Shown: one piece after another, positions 43,837 to 52,710 of the stretch
How the letters are laid out: the number at the start of each line of letters is the position of its first letter
How positions within the stretch are numbered: position 1 is the first letter of the stretch
NCBI GenBank assembly: GCA_023150555.1
Contig: JAKLKQ010000034.1
Coordinates: 1 to 64,000 of the forward strand
DNA: 64,000 nucleotides
DNA from: Planctomycetota bacterium
GTDB taxonomy: Bacteria; Planctomycetota; SZUA-567; H5-PLA8
Direction of reading: 5' to 3'
The notes under the pieces: generated by a model
What the model was told of the DNA's origin: nothing
The model's input: only the letters and a program-made list of their open reading frames with translations
The model's database searches: none
Made by a program: the position numbers and the translations under genes

Positions 43837-44691
43837 ATGCGAATCCGCTTTGTGTTGACGCTGTTCGGCGTGCTTGCGCTGGTTGCGCAACCGGCCAGTG
43901 CCGAAGAATCCGCCGCGCCCGCCGCGCCTGCCGAAGCAGCGCCCGCGAAAGCCGGCGAGGAGCTGGCCATCGCGCCCGCCGCCGACAAGAAGGAAGCGCC
44001 TGCCGCGTCCGAAGCGAAGGAATCTCGCGAGCCCGATCCGTCGTTCATGAAGGAACTGCCCGCGCTGCTGAAGACGATCGACGAGAGTCAGGACGCGAGC
44101 GCGAAGGCGGAGGCAATCAAGAAGATCGGCGCGGCGAAGTTCGAGAAGGTGCCCGAGGACGTCAGCAAGCGCCTCTTCGCGGCGGCGCTGCTCGACGAGG
44201 ACGAAAACGTGCGCAAGGAAGCGGCGCTGGCGGCGAAGGCGCTGAACGACGTCGCGACGAAGCGGTTCGTCTTCAAGGCCGCGCTGATGCCGAAGGTCAA
44301 AGCGCCGATCCGCGCGCGCGCGGCCGATGCGCTGCGGCGCTTCGACGACCCGATGGTGATCGAGGCGCTGATCTGGCACGTCACGTACACGCTGCGCGTC
44401 GGCACGGCGACGGAAGTGACGCCGCCCAAGACGATCTTCATCACCGACGGCGGCGACATCAACAACCCGCTGGGGCTGATCAACCTGCCGATCGAACTGC
44501 CCAACATCGAACTGCGCAGCGTCTCGACGTCGGTGATCGTGCCGGCGACGACGGCGTTGTCGTCCATCACGCGCCGGAACTTCGGCGCCAACCCCGCCGC
44601 GTGGCAGAAGTGGTTCGAGGACTACAAGAAGATCCGCGACGCGCGCCTGGCGCAGGAACAGGACGCCGAGAGCGGCGTGGACGACGAATAA
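43837..44691 (+). CDS. Secreted HEAT-like repeat protein
   Basis: MRIRFVLTLFGVLALVAQPASA is a signal peptide with AxA cleavage before Glu. Residues 25-65 are an Ala/Pro/Glu-rich linker. From about 68 to 180 come HEAT-like helix pairs (e.g. DEDENVRKEAALAAKALND and PIRARAADALRRFDDPMVI). A beta-like segment is around 195-240. It ends SITRRNFGANPAAWQKWFEDY, a tail shared with three other proteins in this window. It is probably a periplasmic protein-interaction module of unknown partner. The A-rich heptamer tract starts soon after its stop. Confidence 0.65.
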   Translation: MRIRFVLTLFGVLALVAQPASAEESAAPAAPAEAAPAKAGEELAIAPAADKKEAPAASEAKESREPDPSFMKELPALLKTIDESQDASAKAEAIKKIGAAKFEKVPEDVSKRLFAAALLDEDENVRKEAALAAKALNDVATKRFVFKAALMPKVKAPIRARAADALRRFDDPMVIEALIWHVTYTLRVGTATEVTPPKTIFITDGGDINNPLGLINLPIELPNIELRSVSTSVIVPATTALSSITRRNFGANPAAWQKWFEDYKKIRDARLAQEQDAESGVDDE

Positions 44692-44710
44692 GGCTGAGCC
44701 GGCTGCCGGA

Positions 44711-44790
44711 TGAACTGAAAACGGCAAACGGAAAGATCCAAACGGCAAACAAACGGCAACCAGCAAAATGAAAACAGCAACCAAGCACGC
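44711..44790. repeat. A-rich heptamer tract (AACGGCA type)
   Basis: Units such as AACGGCA, AACGGAA, AGATCCA, AACGGCA and later ACCAGCA and AACAGCA follow at 7-bp steps with a few slips. The inverse version occurs 75 bp downstream. Confidence 0.6.
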
Positions 44791-44865
44791 ACCTCTTTAG
44801 CCTGAAGTCCAATCAAGAAGAAGGATGGTGGTGCGCTTCCGGTGCGCATTCGCGCAACGGCCTTC

Positions 44866-44916
44866 TTTGTTGCCGTTTCCTTGGTTCTTGCCGTTTGCAG
44901 TTTTCTGTTTTCAGTG
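44866..44916. repeat. T-rich heptamer tract (inverse of AACGGCA type)
   Basis: TTGCCGT, TTGCAGT, TTTCTGT, TTTCAGT at 7-bp steps: the reverse complement of the units at 44711-44790, so the two tracts could pair. It ends 20 bp before the HAD gene start. Confidence 0.6.
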
Positions 44917-44935
44917 CAGCCGCTACACTCCCTGC

Positions 44936-45670
44936 ATGCGTGCGGTGCTCTTCGATCTCGACGACACGATCCTCAACTACAGCGACGGCGTGGAGGACTG
45001 CTGGGCCGCGGCCTGCCGCGACCACGCGCCCGACGGCCTCGACGCCGAAGAGCTGCGCCAGGCGGTCTACGCCGCGCGGCGCTGGTTCTGGGACGACCCC
45101 GAACGCCACCGCCGCGAACGCACCGACATGCTGGGCGCCTACACCAAGATCGTCGCCGCCGCCTTCGCCGTGCTGGAACGCAACGGCAGCGCGGCAGCCG
45201 GCGCTGCGCGTTCGACGGAGCTCTCGCGAAGGATCGCGCAGGCCTTCAACGCCGCGCGCTTCGAGCTGGTCGTGCCGCTGCCGGGCGCGCTCGCGCTGCT
45301 CGAACGGCTGCACGCCGCGAAGATCCCGCTGGGCCTGGTGACCAACGGAGATGCGGCGCAGCAGCGCGCGAAGATCGAACGCCACGGGCTGGCGCGGTTC
45401 TTCGGCGCGGTGGTGATCGAGGGCGAGTTCGGCGCGGGCAAGCCCGACGCGGCGGTCTTCGAGCACGCGCTGAAGGAACTCGGCGCGAAGCCCGAGCACA
45501 GCTGGATGGTCGGCGACAACCCCGAGTTCGACGTCGGCGGGGCGCGCGCGCTGGGCCTGCGCGCGGTGTGGGTGAACCGCTTCGCGCGCATCTTTCCCGG
45601 CACGCTGCCGCACGCGCCGGACAAGGTGGTGAAGTCGCTGGCCGAACTGGATGGGTGGGGCCCCGGCTAG
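44936..45670 (+). CDS. HAD-superfamily hydrolase (YjjG/phosphoglycolate phosphatase-like)
   Basis: The 244-residue protein has HAD motif I FDLDDTILNY (Asp7 nucleophile, Asp9 acid/base), motif II VTNGD near 138, motif III Lys in GAGKPDAAVF near 168, and motif IV VGDNPEFDVGGARALG near 193. A helical cap occupies residues about 15-90. It is a cytoplasmic phosphatase for a small phosphorylated metabolite; pyrimidine nucleotides or phosphoglycolate are common substrates, but no specificity can be given. ATG 44936 begins directly at motif I; no ribosome site is seen, only the T-rich heptamer tract upstream. Confidence 0.85.
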   Translation: MRAVLFDLDDTILNYSDGVEDCWAAACRDHAPDGLDAEELRQAVYAARRWFWDDPERHRRERTDMLGAYTKIVAAAFAVLERNGSAAAGAARSTELSRRIAQAFNAARFELVVPLPGALALLERLHAAKIPLGLVTNGDAAQQRAKIERHGLARFFGAVVIEGEFGAGKPDAAVFEHALKELGAKPEHSWMVGDNPEFDVGGARALGLRAVWVNRFARIFPGTLPHAPDKVVKSLAELDGWGPG

Positions 45671-45715
45671 CCGCGTTCTTCGTACTGCGGAAGGACCTTA
45701 ACGCATAGTTGGAAA

Positions 45716-45750
45716 GTTTCTGGTTTCGAGTTTCTTGTTTCGGGTTCTGA
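45716..45750. repeat. Heptamer tract (GTTTCNN type, 5 units)
   Basis: Four GTTTCNN units with NN = TG, GA, TT and GG, then a degraded GTTCTGA. It lies 45 bp after the HAD gene stop. Confidence 0.65.
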
Positions 45751-45877
45751 ATCGAAATCAAAAGTGTCTCTGCCTTGAAGTCGTTGATGTGTCCCGGTGT
45801 CCGGTTCCCGCAAAGCCGATTGACAGATTGCGTCCCGCCGCGAAACTTGGGTCAACGCGCATCGAAAAGGAAACGCG

Positions 45878-46093
45878 ATGGTCGACCCCGAGTTGCTCAA
45901 GATCCTGGCCTGTCCCTACTGTGTCACGCGGCCCGAGCCCGCGCCCAAGGGCACCGTGAAGGGCGAACTCGAGCCCAAGCCCGGCGCCGAGGCGCTGAAG
46001 TGCAAGCAGTGCGGGCGCGAGTACCACGCCGAAGGCGGCATCCTCAACCTGCTCATCGAGGAAGCCACGCTCCCCGAAGATGCCAATTCCTAG
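45878..46093 (+). CDS. Trm112-like zinc-binding protein (YcaR family)
   Basis: The 71-residue protein begins with PELLKILACPYC and continues to ALKCKQCGREYHAEGGILNLL, the two CxxC zinc knuckles and closing strand of the Trm112p-like family. Eukaryotic Trm112 activates methyltransferases that modify tRNA and release factors; bacterial small versions are less well defined and might support a methyltransferase. An insert of about 20 residues lies between the knuckles. AAGG lies 8 bp before the ATG. It is a single small gene. Confidence 0.75.
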   Translation: MVDPELLKILACPYCVTRPEPAPKGTVKGELEPKPGAEALKCKQCGREYHAEGGILNLLIEEATLPEDANS

Positions 46094-46146
46094 AGAGTCG
46101 AAGTGCCGCGGAACAGGTGCAGGACCCGTCAAAATCCGCTTTTCCC

Positions 46147-46174
46147 TTGACCGTTAGGCCACCATGTGCACAAT
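46147..46174 (+). promoter_or_regulatory. Possible promoter of the TPR/FG-GAP gene
   Basis: TTGACC (46147-46152, 5 of 6) and CACAAT (46169-46174, 4 of 6) are 16 bp apart, giving a leader of about 120 nt to ATG 46300. Confidence 0.4.
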
Positions 46175-46299
46175 TTAAGGGTGCGGGCGCTTTCCGGTGT
46201 CCGGGCAAGGACTTGCAGGATAACACCTTACCTGGGCGGGCCGCTTCCTTTGGGAGCGGTGGGTGGGTCGGATTTCGTGAGTTCCTGGGGCTATTTTCG

Positions 46300-49200
46300 A
46301 TGACCTACGGGCAGCCTCCCGGCGGAAACCGAGCGCAAGCCGAGCAGTTCCTCCAGCAGGGTCTCGACGCCTACGACCGCGAGGAGTTCGACCAGGCGCT
46401 GGCGTGTTACCAGCAGGCCGTGCAGGCCGACAACAGCTTCGGACTCGCCTACAACAGCATCGGCATGGTGCTGATCGACATGGAGCGCTACGAAGAGGCG
46501 CTTCAGGCGATCTACTACTCGATCCAACTCGATCCGGAATACAGCGAGGCCTACAACAACCTCGGCTTCGCGCTGCGGCGTCTCGGGCGCGACCTCGAGG
46601 CCACTGCCGCCTACGGCCGGTTCCTGGAACTCGATCCGGACGTCGAGGAAGGCCCGCGCATCCAGGAGTGGATCGCGCAGGTCCTGCAAACGAACGGCCT
46701 CGCCGCGGTGCCGCCTTTCCAGATCCCCGGCGCCGAGCCCGCCGCGGTGGAGGAGCAGGCGCCCGAGCCGCAGCCGGCGCCCGCCGCGCGCTCCGGTCTC
46801 AAGCCGCTGAAGCCGCCCGCGCCGCCGCCCAGGGGCGGCGCGCCGGCGCCCGCGTCGGACGACCCGCCAAAGATCAAGAAGATGGCCGCGTGGGAAGCCG
46901 TCTACGCCGAACCGACCACGGCCGCGCCGGTCAGCGGGCTGGGCACGGTCGGCGAGGCGCCCGCGACGGCCGCCGCCGCCGAGGAAGGCGAAGCCGCCGG
47001 CAACGTCGCCTTTCAGGACGAGGAGTTGATGAACGTGCAGGGCACCGCGCGTCCGGCGAACGCGGGGGCCTCGGGCGCCGCGCGGGTCGCCGCGGCTGCC
47101 GCGTCCGGCAACGGCACGCAGGTGGTGGCGTGCGTCGAGCGGGGCATGGACTTCTTCTCGGAGGGGCAGCTCGAGCAGGCGCACGGCGCCTTCGAGGAAG
47201 CCCTGCAGCTCGACCCGTCCTTCAGCGAGGCGCACACCGGCATCGGCAAGGTGCTGGTGCGCATGGAGCGCTACGGCGAAGGCATCGAGCGCCTGCGCTA
47301 CGCGATCCAGTGCGACCCCGCCGATCCGGCTCCGTACTACGTGCTGGGCTACGCGCTGCGCACCGAGAACCAGGAACTCGAGGCGGCCAAGGCCTACGAG
47401 CGCTTCCTCGCGCTGCTGCCTGAAGCCGAGGACGCCGCCAACATGCAGCAGTGGATCGAGCACGTCCGCTCGACCGCGGGCCCCGACGCCACCGAGGAAG
47501 CGCCCGCCGAAGAGGCTGCGCCCGGCGGAGGCGAGGCCTTCCAGGTCGTCGAGGAGGTTCCCGCCGAAGAGGTTCATCCGCAGACGATTCTCGAGCAGCC
47601 GCAGACGATGGTCGAACAGGCGCCCGAGGGCGCCGCGGGCGCCGCGGTGGCCGCCGTAGCCGACGAGGCCGCCTCGGCGGTGTCGGAGCCCGTCGAGGAC
47701 GTTACCTCTTTCGAGACGGTTGCGCCGGAGGAACAGACGCCGCAGGACGGCATGTACCAGACGGCGCTGACGAAGTTCCAGGAAGGGGAACTCGAACGAA
47801 GCATCCAGGACTGCGTCAAGATCCTCAACGAGAACCCCGCGCACTTCCGCAGCCGCGTGCTGCTGGGGCGCATCCACCTGCGCCAGAAGCAGTACGACCA
47901 GGCCGTCGAGCAGCTGGAAGGCGCATTGGTCACCAGCCCGGACTACCCCGAAGCGCTGTATTTCCTCGGGCAGGCCTACGAGAAGAGCGGCCACGGCGAC
48001 AAGGCCAGCGAGTCCTACAGCCGGTACCTCGAGACGGCCCCGCATGGCCCGCGCGCCGAACGCCTGCGCGAGTGGTTCACCACGCGCACGGAGCGCCACG
48101 ACGACCTGACGGGCTCGCAGGGCCAGTGCGAACTCTGCCTGCGCTTCTTCCCCGTCGGCGAGCTGACCAAGCACGACAAGAAGAACACCTGCCGCAGCTG
48201 CCTGACGCTGATCGGCGGCGCGCCGGCGGTCGGCGTCGGCGGCGACCCGCTGACGACGAAGGACGACCTGGCGCAGGAGCCCCCGGGCCTGCCCGAAGAA
48301 TTCAAGGTCGGCACGGGCTCGAAGAAGAAAGGCAGCGCTGGCGTGCTGGTGCTGCTGGTGCTCGTGCTGCTGGCCGGTGGCGGCGGCTTCGGCGCATGGA
48401 AGATGGGGCTCCTCGGCGGCGGCAAGAGCACCGTCACGGAACAGCCTCCACCGCCGCCTCCTCCTCCGCCTCCTCCTCCCACGCAGACGTGGGACCCGAA
48501 CACGCTGACGATCGCCTACGCCCCGCAGAAGATGCTCGCGCCGTTGGCCGCGTGGAGCACCAAGCCCGAAGTGAAGGGCGCCGATGCGGTGCCGGCCGGC
48601 GTCTCCGTGACCTACGAATTCAAGAAGGGCCCCGCGGGGCTGACGGTCGATCCCGCGACGGGCGCGCTCGCGTGGCGCCCGCCGGCCGAGGACTTCGCCA
48701 AGCTGCTGCCGGGCGTCGGGGTGCCGGTGGAGGTTCTGGCCAAGGCCGTGGAGAAACCCGAGGGCGGGCAGGGCGCGCCCAAGGTCCTGCGCGAGATCCC
48801 GCTCAAACTCGACCTGACCCTGCAGTTCGGCTACGAGCTGAAGACCGGGAAGAACGTGGGCCTGGAGGCCGGCGACCGCGTGGTCTGCACCGGCGGCGAC
48901 TTCAACGCCGACGGGCAGCCCGACTACGCGATCGCGCGCGGCAGCTACGGCTCCGGCGAGGTGCGCTTCCACTTCGTCACCGGCGAGAATTACGCGCCCG
49001 CGCCGCTGCCCATGCGCTCGGACGGACAGGCCGGGGCGCTGGCGGGCCTCGACGCAACCGGCGACGGCAAGGACGACCTGCTGGTGGCCAACCATTTCAC
49101 CGGGCGGCTGCAGGCGTTCCTCCAGACCGCCGGGCGCCAGATGGTGAAGGGCCCCGAAGTCTCCGTCGGCGCCGGCCCCGTGGCCATCGGCGGGGCGAAC

Positions 49201-50379
49201 CTGGACGGCGAACAGAACATCGAAGTGGGCGTGCTGCTGGGCCTGGGGCGCGGCTTCGTCGTCACGCGCCTGGTCAACGAGAACCGCTTCACGACGCCCA
49301 GCACCGTGGCGCTGGCCGGCAGCGGCTCGACGGGCTGGGTCTTCCCCTGGCTCCAGGAGAACCAGCCGGCGGGCTTCGTCGCCGTCCTGCCCCTGGCGCT
49401 GCAGCCGGTCGCCTTCGTGCCCGTGGACGACGGCAAGGCCGGGCCGCCCGCGGCTTCGGCGCTGCCGGGCGATGGGCTCGTCGCCGGCGCCGCGTCGGTG
49501 CGCGTCGGCCCGGAACCGGCGGACAAGGGCGGCAAGAAGGCCCCCGCGCCGCGCCGCCTGGCGCTGCTGGTCAACACCGACGTGGCCGAGTTGCACGTGC
49601 TGGAAGGCAACGGCGGGCGCTTTGCACCGTCCGCCGGCGAGCCGCCGCTGAAACTCGACGCGCTGGCCGTGGGCCTGTTGGCCGGCGACTGGAACGGCGA
49701 CGGGCTCGACGACCTGGCCGTGCTGCTGGAGCAGGGCGTGCAGTTCTTCCTGCGGGACGAGAAGGCCTACGTGCCCGGCCCGCGCTTCCAGAGCACCGGG
49801 CGCCTGGATACCGCCGCCGTCTCGGGCGACTTCAACCGCGACGGACGCGACGATTTGATGGCGCTCACTGACGAGCGCACCGCCTGCCTGCTGCTGTCCA
49901 GCCGCAGCGCGCCGGTCCAGCCCGTGGCCGCCAAGGACGATCCGGACCGCCACCCGACGAAGAACTTCACGATCCACGCCGAGGCCGGGCTGAAGGCGGC
50001 CTTCGATCCCGAACCCGGCGTCGCGTACGCCGCGACCTCGGTGGAGAAGGACGGCGGGATGGGCAAGCTGACGCTGAAGCTGGTCGAGGAGGATTCCAGC
50101 GTCAAGGCCATGGACGAAGAGATGATGGCGCTGCCCCATTGGAACTGGATCTCTCGTGGCCAGGCGAAGCAGGTCGGCGGGCTCGAAGCAGTGCGCATGG
50201 AAGGGACCTATACGTTGGACGGCAAGCCGCGGCACTACCTGGTCTACCTGATCCGCGTGATTCCGGAGGTGCGTCATGCCCAGGTGCGCGTCGACGTGCC
50301 CGAAGGCCAGTGGGCACAGGTGCATGACGCTTTCGAGAAGACTATTCTCAGTTTCCGGGTGCTCAAGCCCGGCGAGTAG
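46300..50379 (+). CDS. Large TPR - zinc-knuckle - transmembrane - FG-GAP protein (1359 aa)
   Basis: Residues 8-115 are TPRs (GLDAYDREEFDQALACYQQA, YNNLGFALRRLGRDLEA); Pro/Ala-rich linkers separate further TPR blocks near 275-390 and 480-590. A four-Cys knuckle, CELC-x17-CRSC, is at about 609-634. A transmembrane helix (VLVLLVLVLLAGGGG) is near 682-700, then a poly-Pro run (716-727). The C-terminal half should lie outside the membrane: an Ig-like region, then FG-GAP/VCBS calcium loops GDFNADGQPD, DATGDGKDDL, GDWNGDGLDD and GDFNRDGRDD. The last 130 residues resemble a PsbP/DcrB-like domain. It probably couples cytoplasmic TPR binding to an extracytoplasmic propeller. No ribosome site is evident. 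Confidence 0.75.
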   Translation: MTYGQPPGGNRAQAEQFLQQGLDAYDREEFDQALACYQQAVQADNSFGLAYNSIGMVLIDMERYEEALQAIYYSIQLDPEYSEAYNNLGFALRRLGRDLEATAAYGRFLELDPDVEEGPRIQEWIAQVLQTNGLAAVPPFQIPGAEPAAVEEQAPEPQPAPAARSGLKPLKPPAPPPRGGAPAPASDDPPKIKKMAAWEAVYAEPTTAAPVSGLGTVGEAPATAAAAEEGEAAGNVAFQDEELMNVQGTARPANAGASGAARVAAAAASGNGTQVVACVERGMDFFSEGQLEQAHGAFEEALQLDPSFSEAHTGIGKVLVRMERYGEGIERLRYAIQCDPADPAPYYVLGYALRTENQELEAAKAYERFLALLPEAEDAANMQQWIEHVRSTAGPDATEEAPAEEAAPGGGEAFQVVEEVPAEEVHPQTILEQPQTMVEQAPEGAAGAAVAAVADEAASAVSEPVEDVTSFETVAPEEQTPQDGMYQTALTKFQEGELERSIQDCVKILNENPAHFRSRVLLGRIHLRQKQYDQAVEQLEGALVTSPDYPEALYFLGQAYEKSGHGDKASESYSRYLETAPHGPRAERLREWFTTRTERHDDLTGSQGQCELCLRFFPVGELTKHDKKNTCRSCLTLIGGAPAVGVGGDPLTTKDDLAQEPPGLPEEFKVGTGSKKKGSAGVLVLLVLVLLAGGGGFGAWKMGLLGGGKSTVTEQPPPPPPPPPPPPTQTWDPNTLTIAYAPQKMLAPLAAWSTKPEVKGADAVPAGVSVTYEFKKGPAGLTVDPATGALAWRPPAEDFAKLLPGVGVPVEVLAKAVEKPEGGQGAPKVLREIPLKLDLTLQFGYELKTGKNVGLEAGDRVVCTGGDFNADGQPDYAIARGSYGSGEVRFHFVTGENYAPAPLPMRSDGQAGALAGLDATGDGKDDLLVANHFTGRLQAFLQTAGRQMVKGPEVSVGAGPVAIGGANLDGEQNIEVGVLLGLGRGFVVTRLVNENRFTTPSTVALAGSGSTGWVFPWLQENQPAGFVAVLPLALQPVAFVPVDDGKAGPPAASALPGDGLVAGAASVRVGPEPADKGGKKAPAPRRLALLVNTDVAELHVLEGNGGRFAPSAGEPPLKLDALAVGLLAGDWNGDGLDDLAVLLEQGVQFFLRDEKAYVPGPRFQSTGRLDTAAVSGDFNRDGRDDLMALTDERTACLLLSSRSAPVQPVAAKDDPDRHPTKNFTIHAEAGLKAAFDPEPGVAYAATSVEKDGGMGKLTLKLVEEDSSVKAMDEEMMALPHWNWISRGQAKQVGGLEAVRMEGTYTLDGKPRHYLVYLIRVIPEVRHAQVRVDVPEGQWAQVHDAFEKTILSFRVLKPGE

Positions 50380-50416
50380 GGTCTAATGGGAGTGGCTGGT
50401 CAGGGAGGTTCGGCCC

Positions 50417-51937
50417 ATGCGACGCGCGTCCTTCATCCTGCCCGTCTTTGCCCTGTTGGCGCTGTGTGGCGCCGTGCGGCCCTGCGCCGCGGAAGGTACG
50501 GGCGACACCGAGAAGAAACCCGAATTCGTCGATCCGCGCAACCCGGACAACTTCCCGCGCAGCACCATGCCGCTGCCTGACGGATCGAAGATCGATTACG
50601 TCTCCTTCGGCGGCCGGCGCTGGCGCGAGGTGAAGCAGGAGATCCTTCACGACCGGATCCTCGAACGGCAGGGCCTGGAGGTCTGCTTCGAGGCCAAGTT
50701 CGCGTCCTTCGGCGACGACGAGGTGAAACTCTACAAGCAGAGGCAGGGCTCCATCGCCGTTGCCGATCCGCGCGTGAAGGCCTACGTCAAGGAACACCTG
50801 AGGATTAACGACAACGTCTGGCTGTGCGGCACCCTGCGCACCAACCCGCGCAAGGACCGTGAACTCGAGCTGATCCTCGTCGACATCATCAAGCGCGACA
50901 ACGACCTGCGCCTGTTCAACGCGAAGGTTGCGCGCCTGGTCAAGTCCGGCGAGATGGCCGGTTTGAAGAAGGTCGGCAACGAGATCAAGGAGCACCTCAA
51001 GACGGCCATCGTGCCGCTGAACGAGCAGGACGAATACGTGATCCTGCAGAACAAGGCCTGGGACACCTACCTGGAGCTCAAGGAGAAGACCGTCGCCGTC
51101 AACGACGCCGACGCCTGCTTCGACCTCGCCAACGAGTACCTGGAGCTGCGCAGCCGGACCAGCAAGCGCAACGACTGGATCCGCAAGTGCCTGCGCATCG
51201 ACCCCGACCACCCGCGCGCCTCGGTGATCGCCAGCAACGAACTGGAGATGATCAAGCACAAGGGCCTCTGGATCACCAAGGAAGACTTCGGGCGGATCAA
51301 GGCCCAGGAAGCGCGCGAGAAGGAACGCCAGGAGCAGGAGACCCAGGCCCAGGCCGCGAAACTCGCCAACCTGCGCCGCGACGCCGAGAAGGAGCGCCTC
51401 AAGCGCCTGACCGAACTCCAGCGCGCCCTGCGCACCCGCGACGGCAAGCAGCTCGAAGCCGCGCTGCGCGCCCTGGGCGAGGCCGTACAGAAGTCGCCCG
51501 ACCCCGAGTTCGGCCGCAAGGGCATCGCCATCCTCGCCAACATCAACGACCCCTACGCGATCTGGCCCGGGCTGGACTCGGCCGCCAAGAGCGAACTCGG
51601 CGAGGTGCGCCTCGACGCCTACCAGGCCCTCGCCTGGCGCGGCAACGAACAAGCCCTGCGCGCGCTCAGCGACGCGCTGCTGCGCGAGACCGAGGCCGCC
51701 ACCGCCAAGGGCGGCGTGAAGGCCTTGGTCGTGCGCGGCGGGCGCCCGGCCGTGCAGGCGCTGATGGACTGCCTGCGCAGCGAAGACTCGAAGATCGTGG
51801 CCGAGGTCGTCGAAGGCCTGCGCCTGATCACGCGCGAGAACATGAGTGGCAAGAACGAGTGGCAGCGCTGGTGGGACGAGAACAAGAACCGCAAGAGCCT
51901 GCCTTTCGACAAGCCCGAGGACCAGAAGGTCCAATAG
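50417..51937 (+). CDS. Secreted HEAT-repeat protein with coiled-coil segment
   Basis: GGGAGG lies 8 bp before ATG 50417. MRRASFILPVFALLALCGAVRPCAA is a signal peptide. Residues 50-280 are a mixed alpha/beta region with no recognised family. Residues 295-345 form a charged coiled coil (EAREKERQEQETQAQAAKLA). Residues 350-490 contain HEAT-like pairs (EVRLDAYQALAWRGNEQAL, PAVQALMDCLRSEDSKI). It ends with TRENMSGKNEWQRWWDENK, the tail motif shared with other secreted HEAT proteins here. It lies 37 bp after the large FG-GAP gene and is probably in the same operon, as an extracytoplasmic partner. Confidence 0.65.
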   Translation: MRRASFILPVFALLALCGAVRPCAAEGTGDTEKKPEFVDPRNPDNFPRSTMPLPDGSKIDYVSFGGRRWREVKQEILHDRILERQGLEVCFEAKFASFGDDEVKLYKQRQGSIAVADPRVKAYVKEHLRINDNVWLCGTLRTNPRKDRELELILVDIIKRDNDLRLFNAKVARLVKSGEMAGLKKVGNEIKEHLKTAIVPLNEQDEYVILQNKAWDTYLELKEKTVAVNDADACFDLANEYLELRSRTSKRNDWIRKCLRIDPDHPRASVIASNELEMIKHKGLWITKEDFGRIKAQEAREKERQEQETQAQAAKLANLRRDAEKERLKRLTELQRALRTRDGKQLEAALRALGEAVQKSPDPEFGRKGIAILANINDPYAIWPGLDSAAKSELGEVRLDAYQALAWRGNEQALRALSDALLRETEAATAKGGVKALVVRGGRPAVQALMDCLRSEDSKIVAEVVEGLRLITRENMSGKNEWQRWWDENKNRKSLPFDKPEDQKVQ

Positions 51938-51944
51938 GTCAGAG

Positions 51945-51998
51945 GCGACGAGGGGCGAGGGGTGAGAAGATAGTTAAGAGATTAGAGATTAGAGATAG
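51945..51998. repeat. Heptamer tract (GAGGGGN to GAGATTA type)
   Basis: Units GAGGGGC and GAGGGGT are followed by GAGAAGA, then GAGATTA twice and GAGATAG, all at 7-bp steps, starting 10 bp after the stop of the HEAT gene. The unit drifts from G-rich to A-rich within one tract. Confidence 0.65.
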
Positions 51999-52089
51999 GG
52001 GTTGGCCGGCCGGTGCGAGCGACGCGCCGGCCTTTTCTTTGGAATGATAGAGCAGTTCTCCGTGGCTTCCGTGTCTCCGTGGTGAAGGG

Positions 52090-52698
52090 CTATTTCCCGC
52101 GGCCGAAGTCGAGGACCTCGTAGACGGCCTTCCCGTCGTGTTCGATGCGCGCCACGCCATCGAGGGGCAGGTCGTCCGAACGCCACGTCCTGATCTTCAC
52201 CTTGCGCTTGCCGGCCTCCACCGTGCGTTCGTAGACGCGGCAGTTCACGGTCTTGCCGGCGATCTTGCGCTTGTCGGCGCCCTTCGCCTGGCCGAGGGGT
52301 GCATTCCCGCTGCCGTCCGCGCTGTCGCTGCTGGCCGGCTTCACGCGGTAGTGGACCTCGGTGGCGGAGGTGTTGCCGCCCAGCGCGGCTTCTTCCTTGA
52401 CCTCGACGACGCGCGTGTTGCCTTGGTCATTGGCCTCGCCATCGCGCACGCGCCAGACCGAACGCCGCGCGTCGGTGACGACGTTCGTCTCGCCGTCCAG
52501 CCGCACCGTCGAGCGGCTCGTGATCCAGTCGCCGGCCTGCGCGCGGGCCAGCCAGGTGGCCTCGGCGGCGGTGGCCTCGATCTCGAGGGGCTTCTTCGCG
52601 TCGTCCCTGGCTTCTTCGGCGGCGCGGGCGGCCGCAGCGAGACAAACAAGCGCCGCGGCCAGCGCAGGCAGCGGGCTTCGGATGCTTCGCCTCTTCAT
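52090..52698 (-). CDS. Secreted hypothetical protein
   Basis: The 202-residue product has a signal peptide (SPLPALAAALVCLAAAARAAE, residues about 8-28). The mature part is polar and beta-rich by composition, with a run of strands such as WITSRSTVRLDGETNVVTD and KTVNCRVYERTVEAG. No known domain was recognised. Its start is 12 bp after the stop of the HEAT lipoprotein upstream, with no good ribosome site, so translation is probably coupled. It is periplasmic or cell-envelope located. Confidence 0.6.
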   Translation of the reverse strand: MKRRSIRSPLPALAAALVCLAAAARAAEEARDDAKKPLEIEATAAEATWLARAQAGDWITSRSTVRLDGETNVVTDARRSVWRVRDGEANDQGNTRVVEVKEEAALGGNTSATEVHYRVKPASSDSADGSGNAPLGQAKGADKRKIAGKTVNCRVYERTVEAGKRKVKIRTWRSDDLPLDGVARIEHDGKAVYEVLDFGRGK

Positions 52699-52710
52699 GG
52701 GTTCGGTCTG

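Noticed and set aside
46291-50325. Very long open frame antisense to the TPR/FG-GAP gene (minus strand)
   Set aside because: High GC at the third codon position leaves the opposite strand open; the translation is Arg/Gly/Ala-rich with no domain pattern, whereas the plus-strand protein has clear TPR and FG-GAP motifs.
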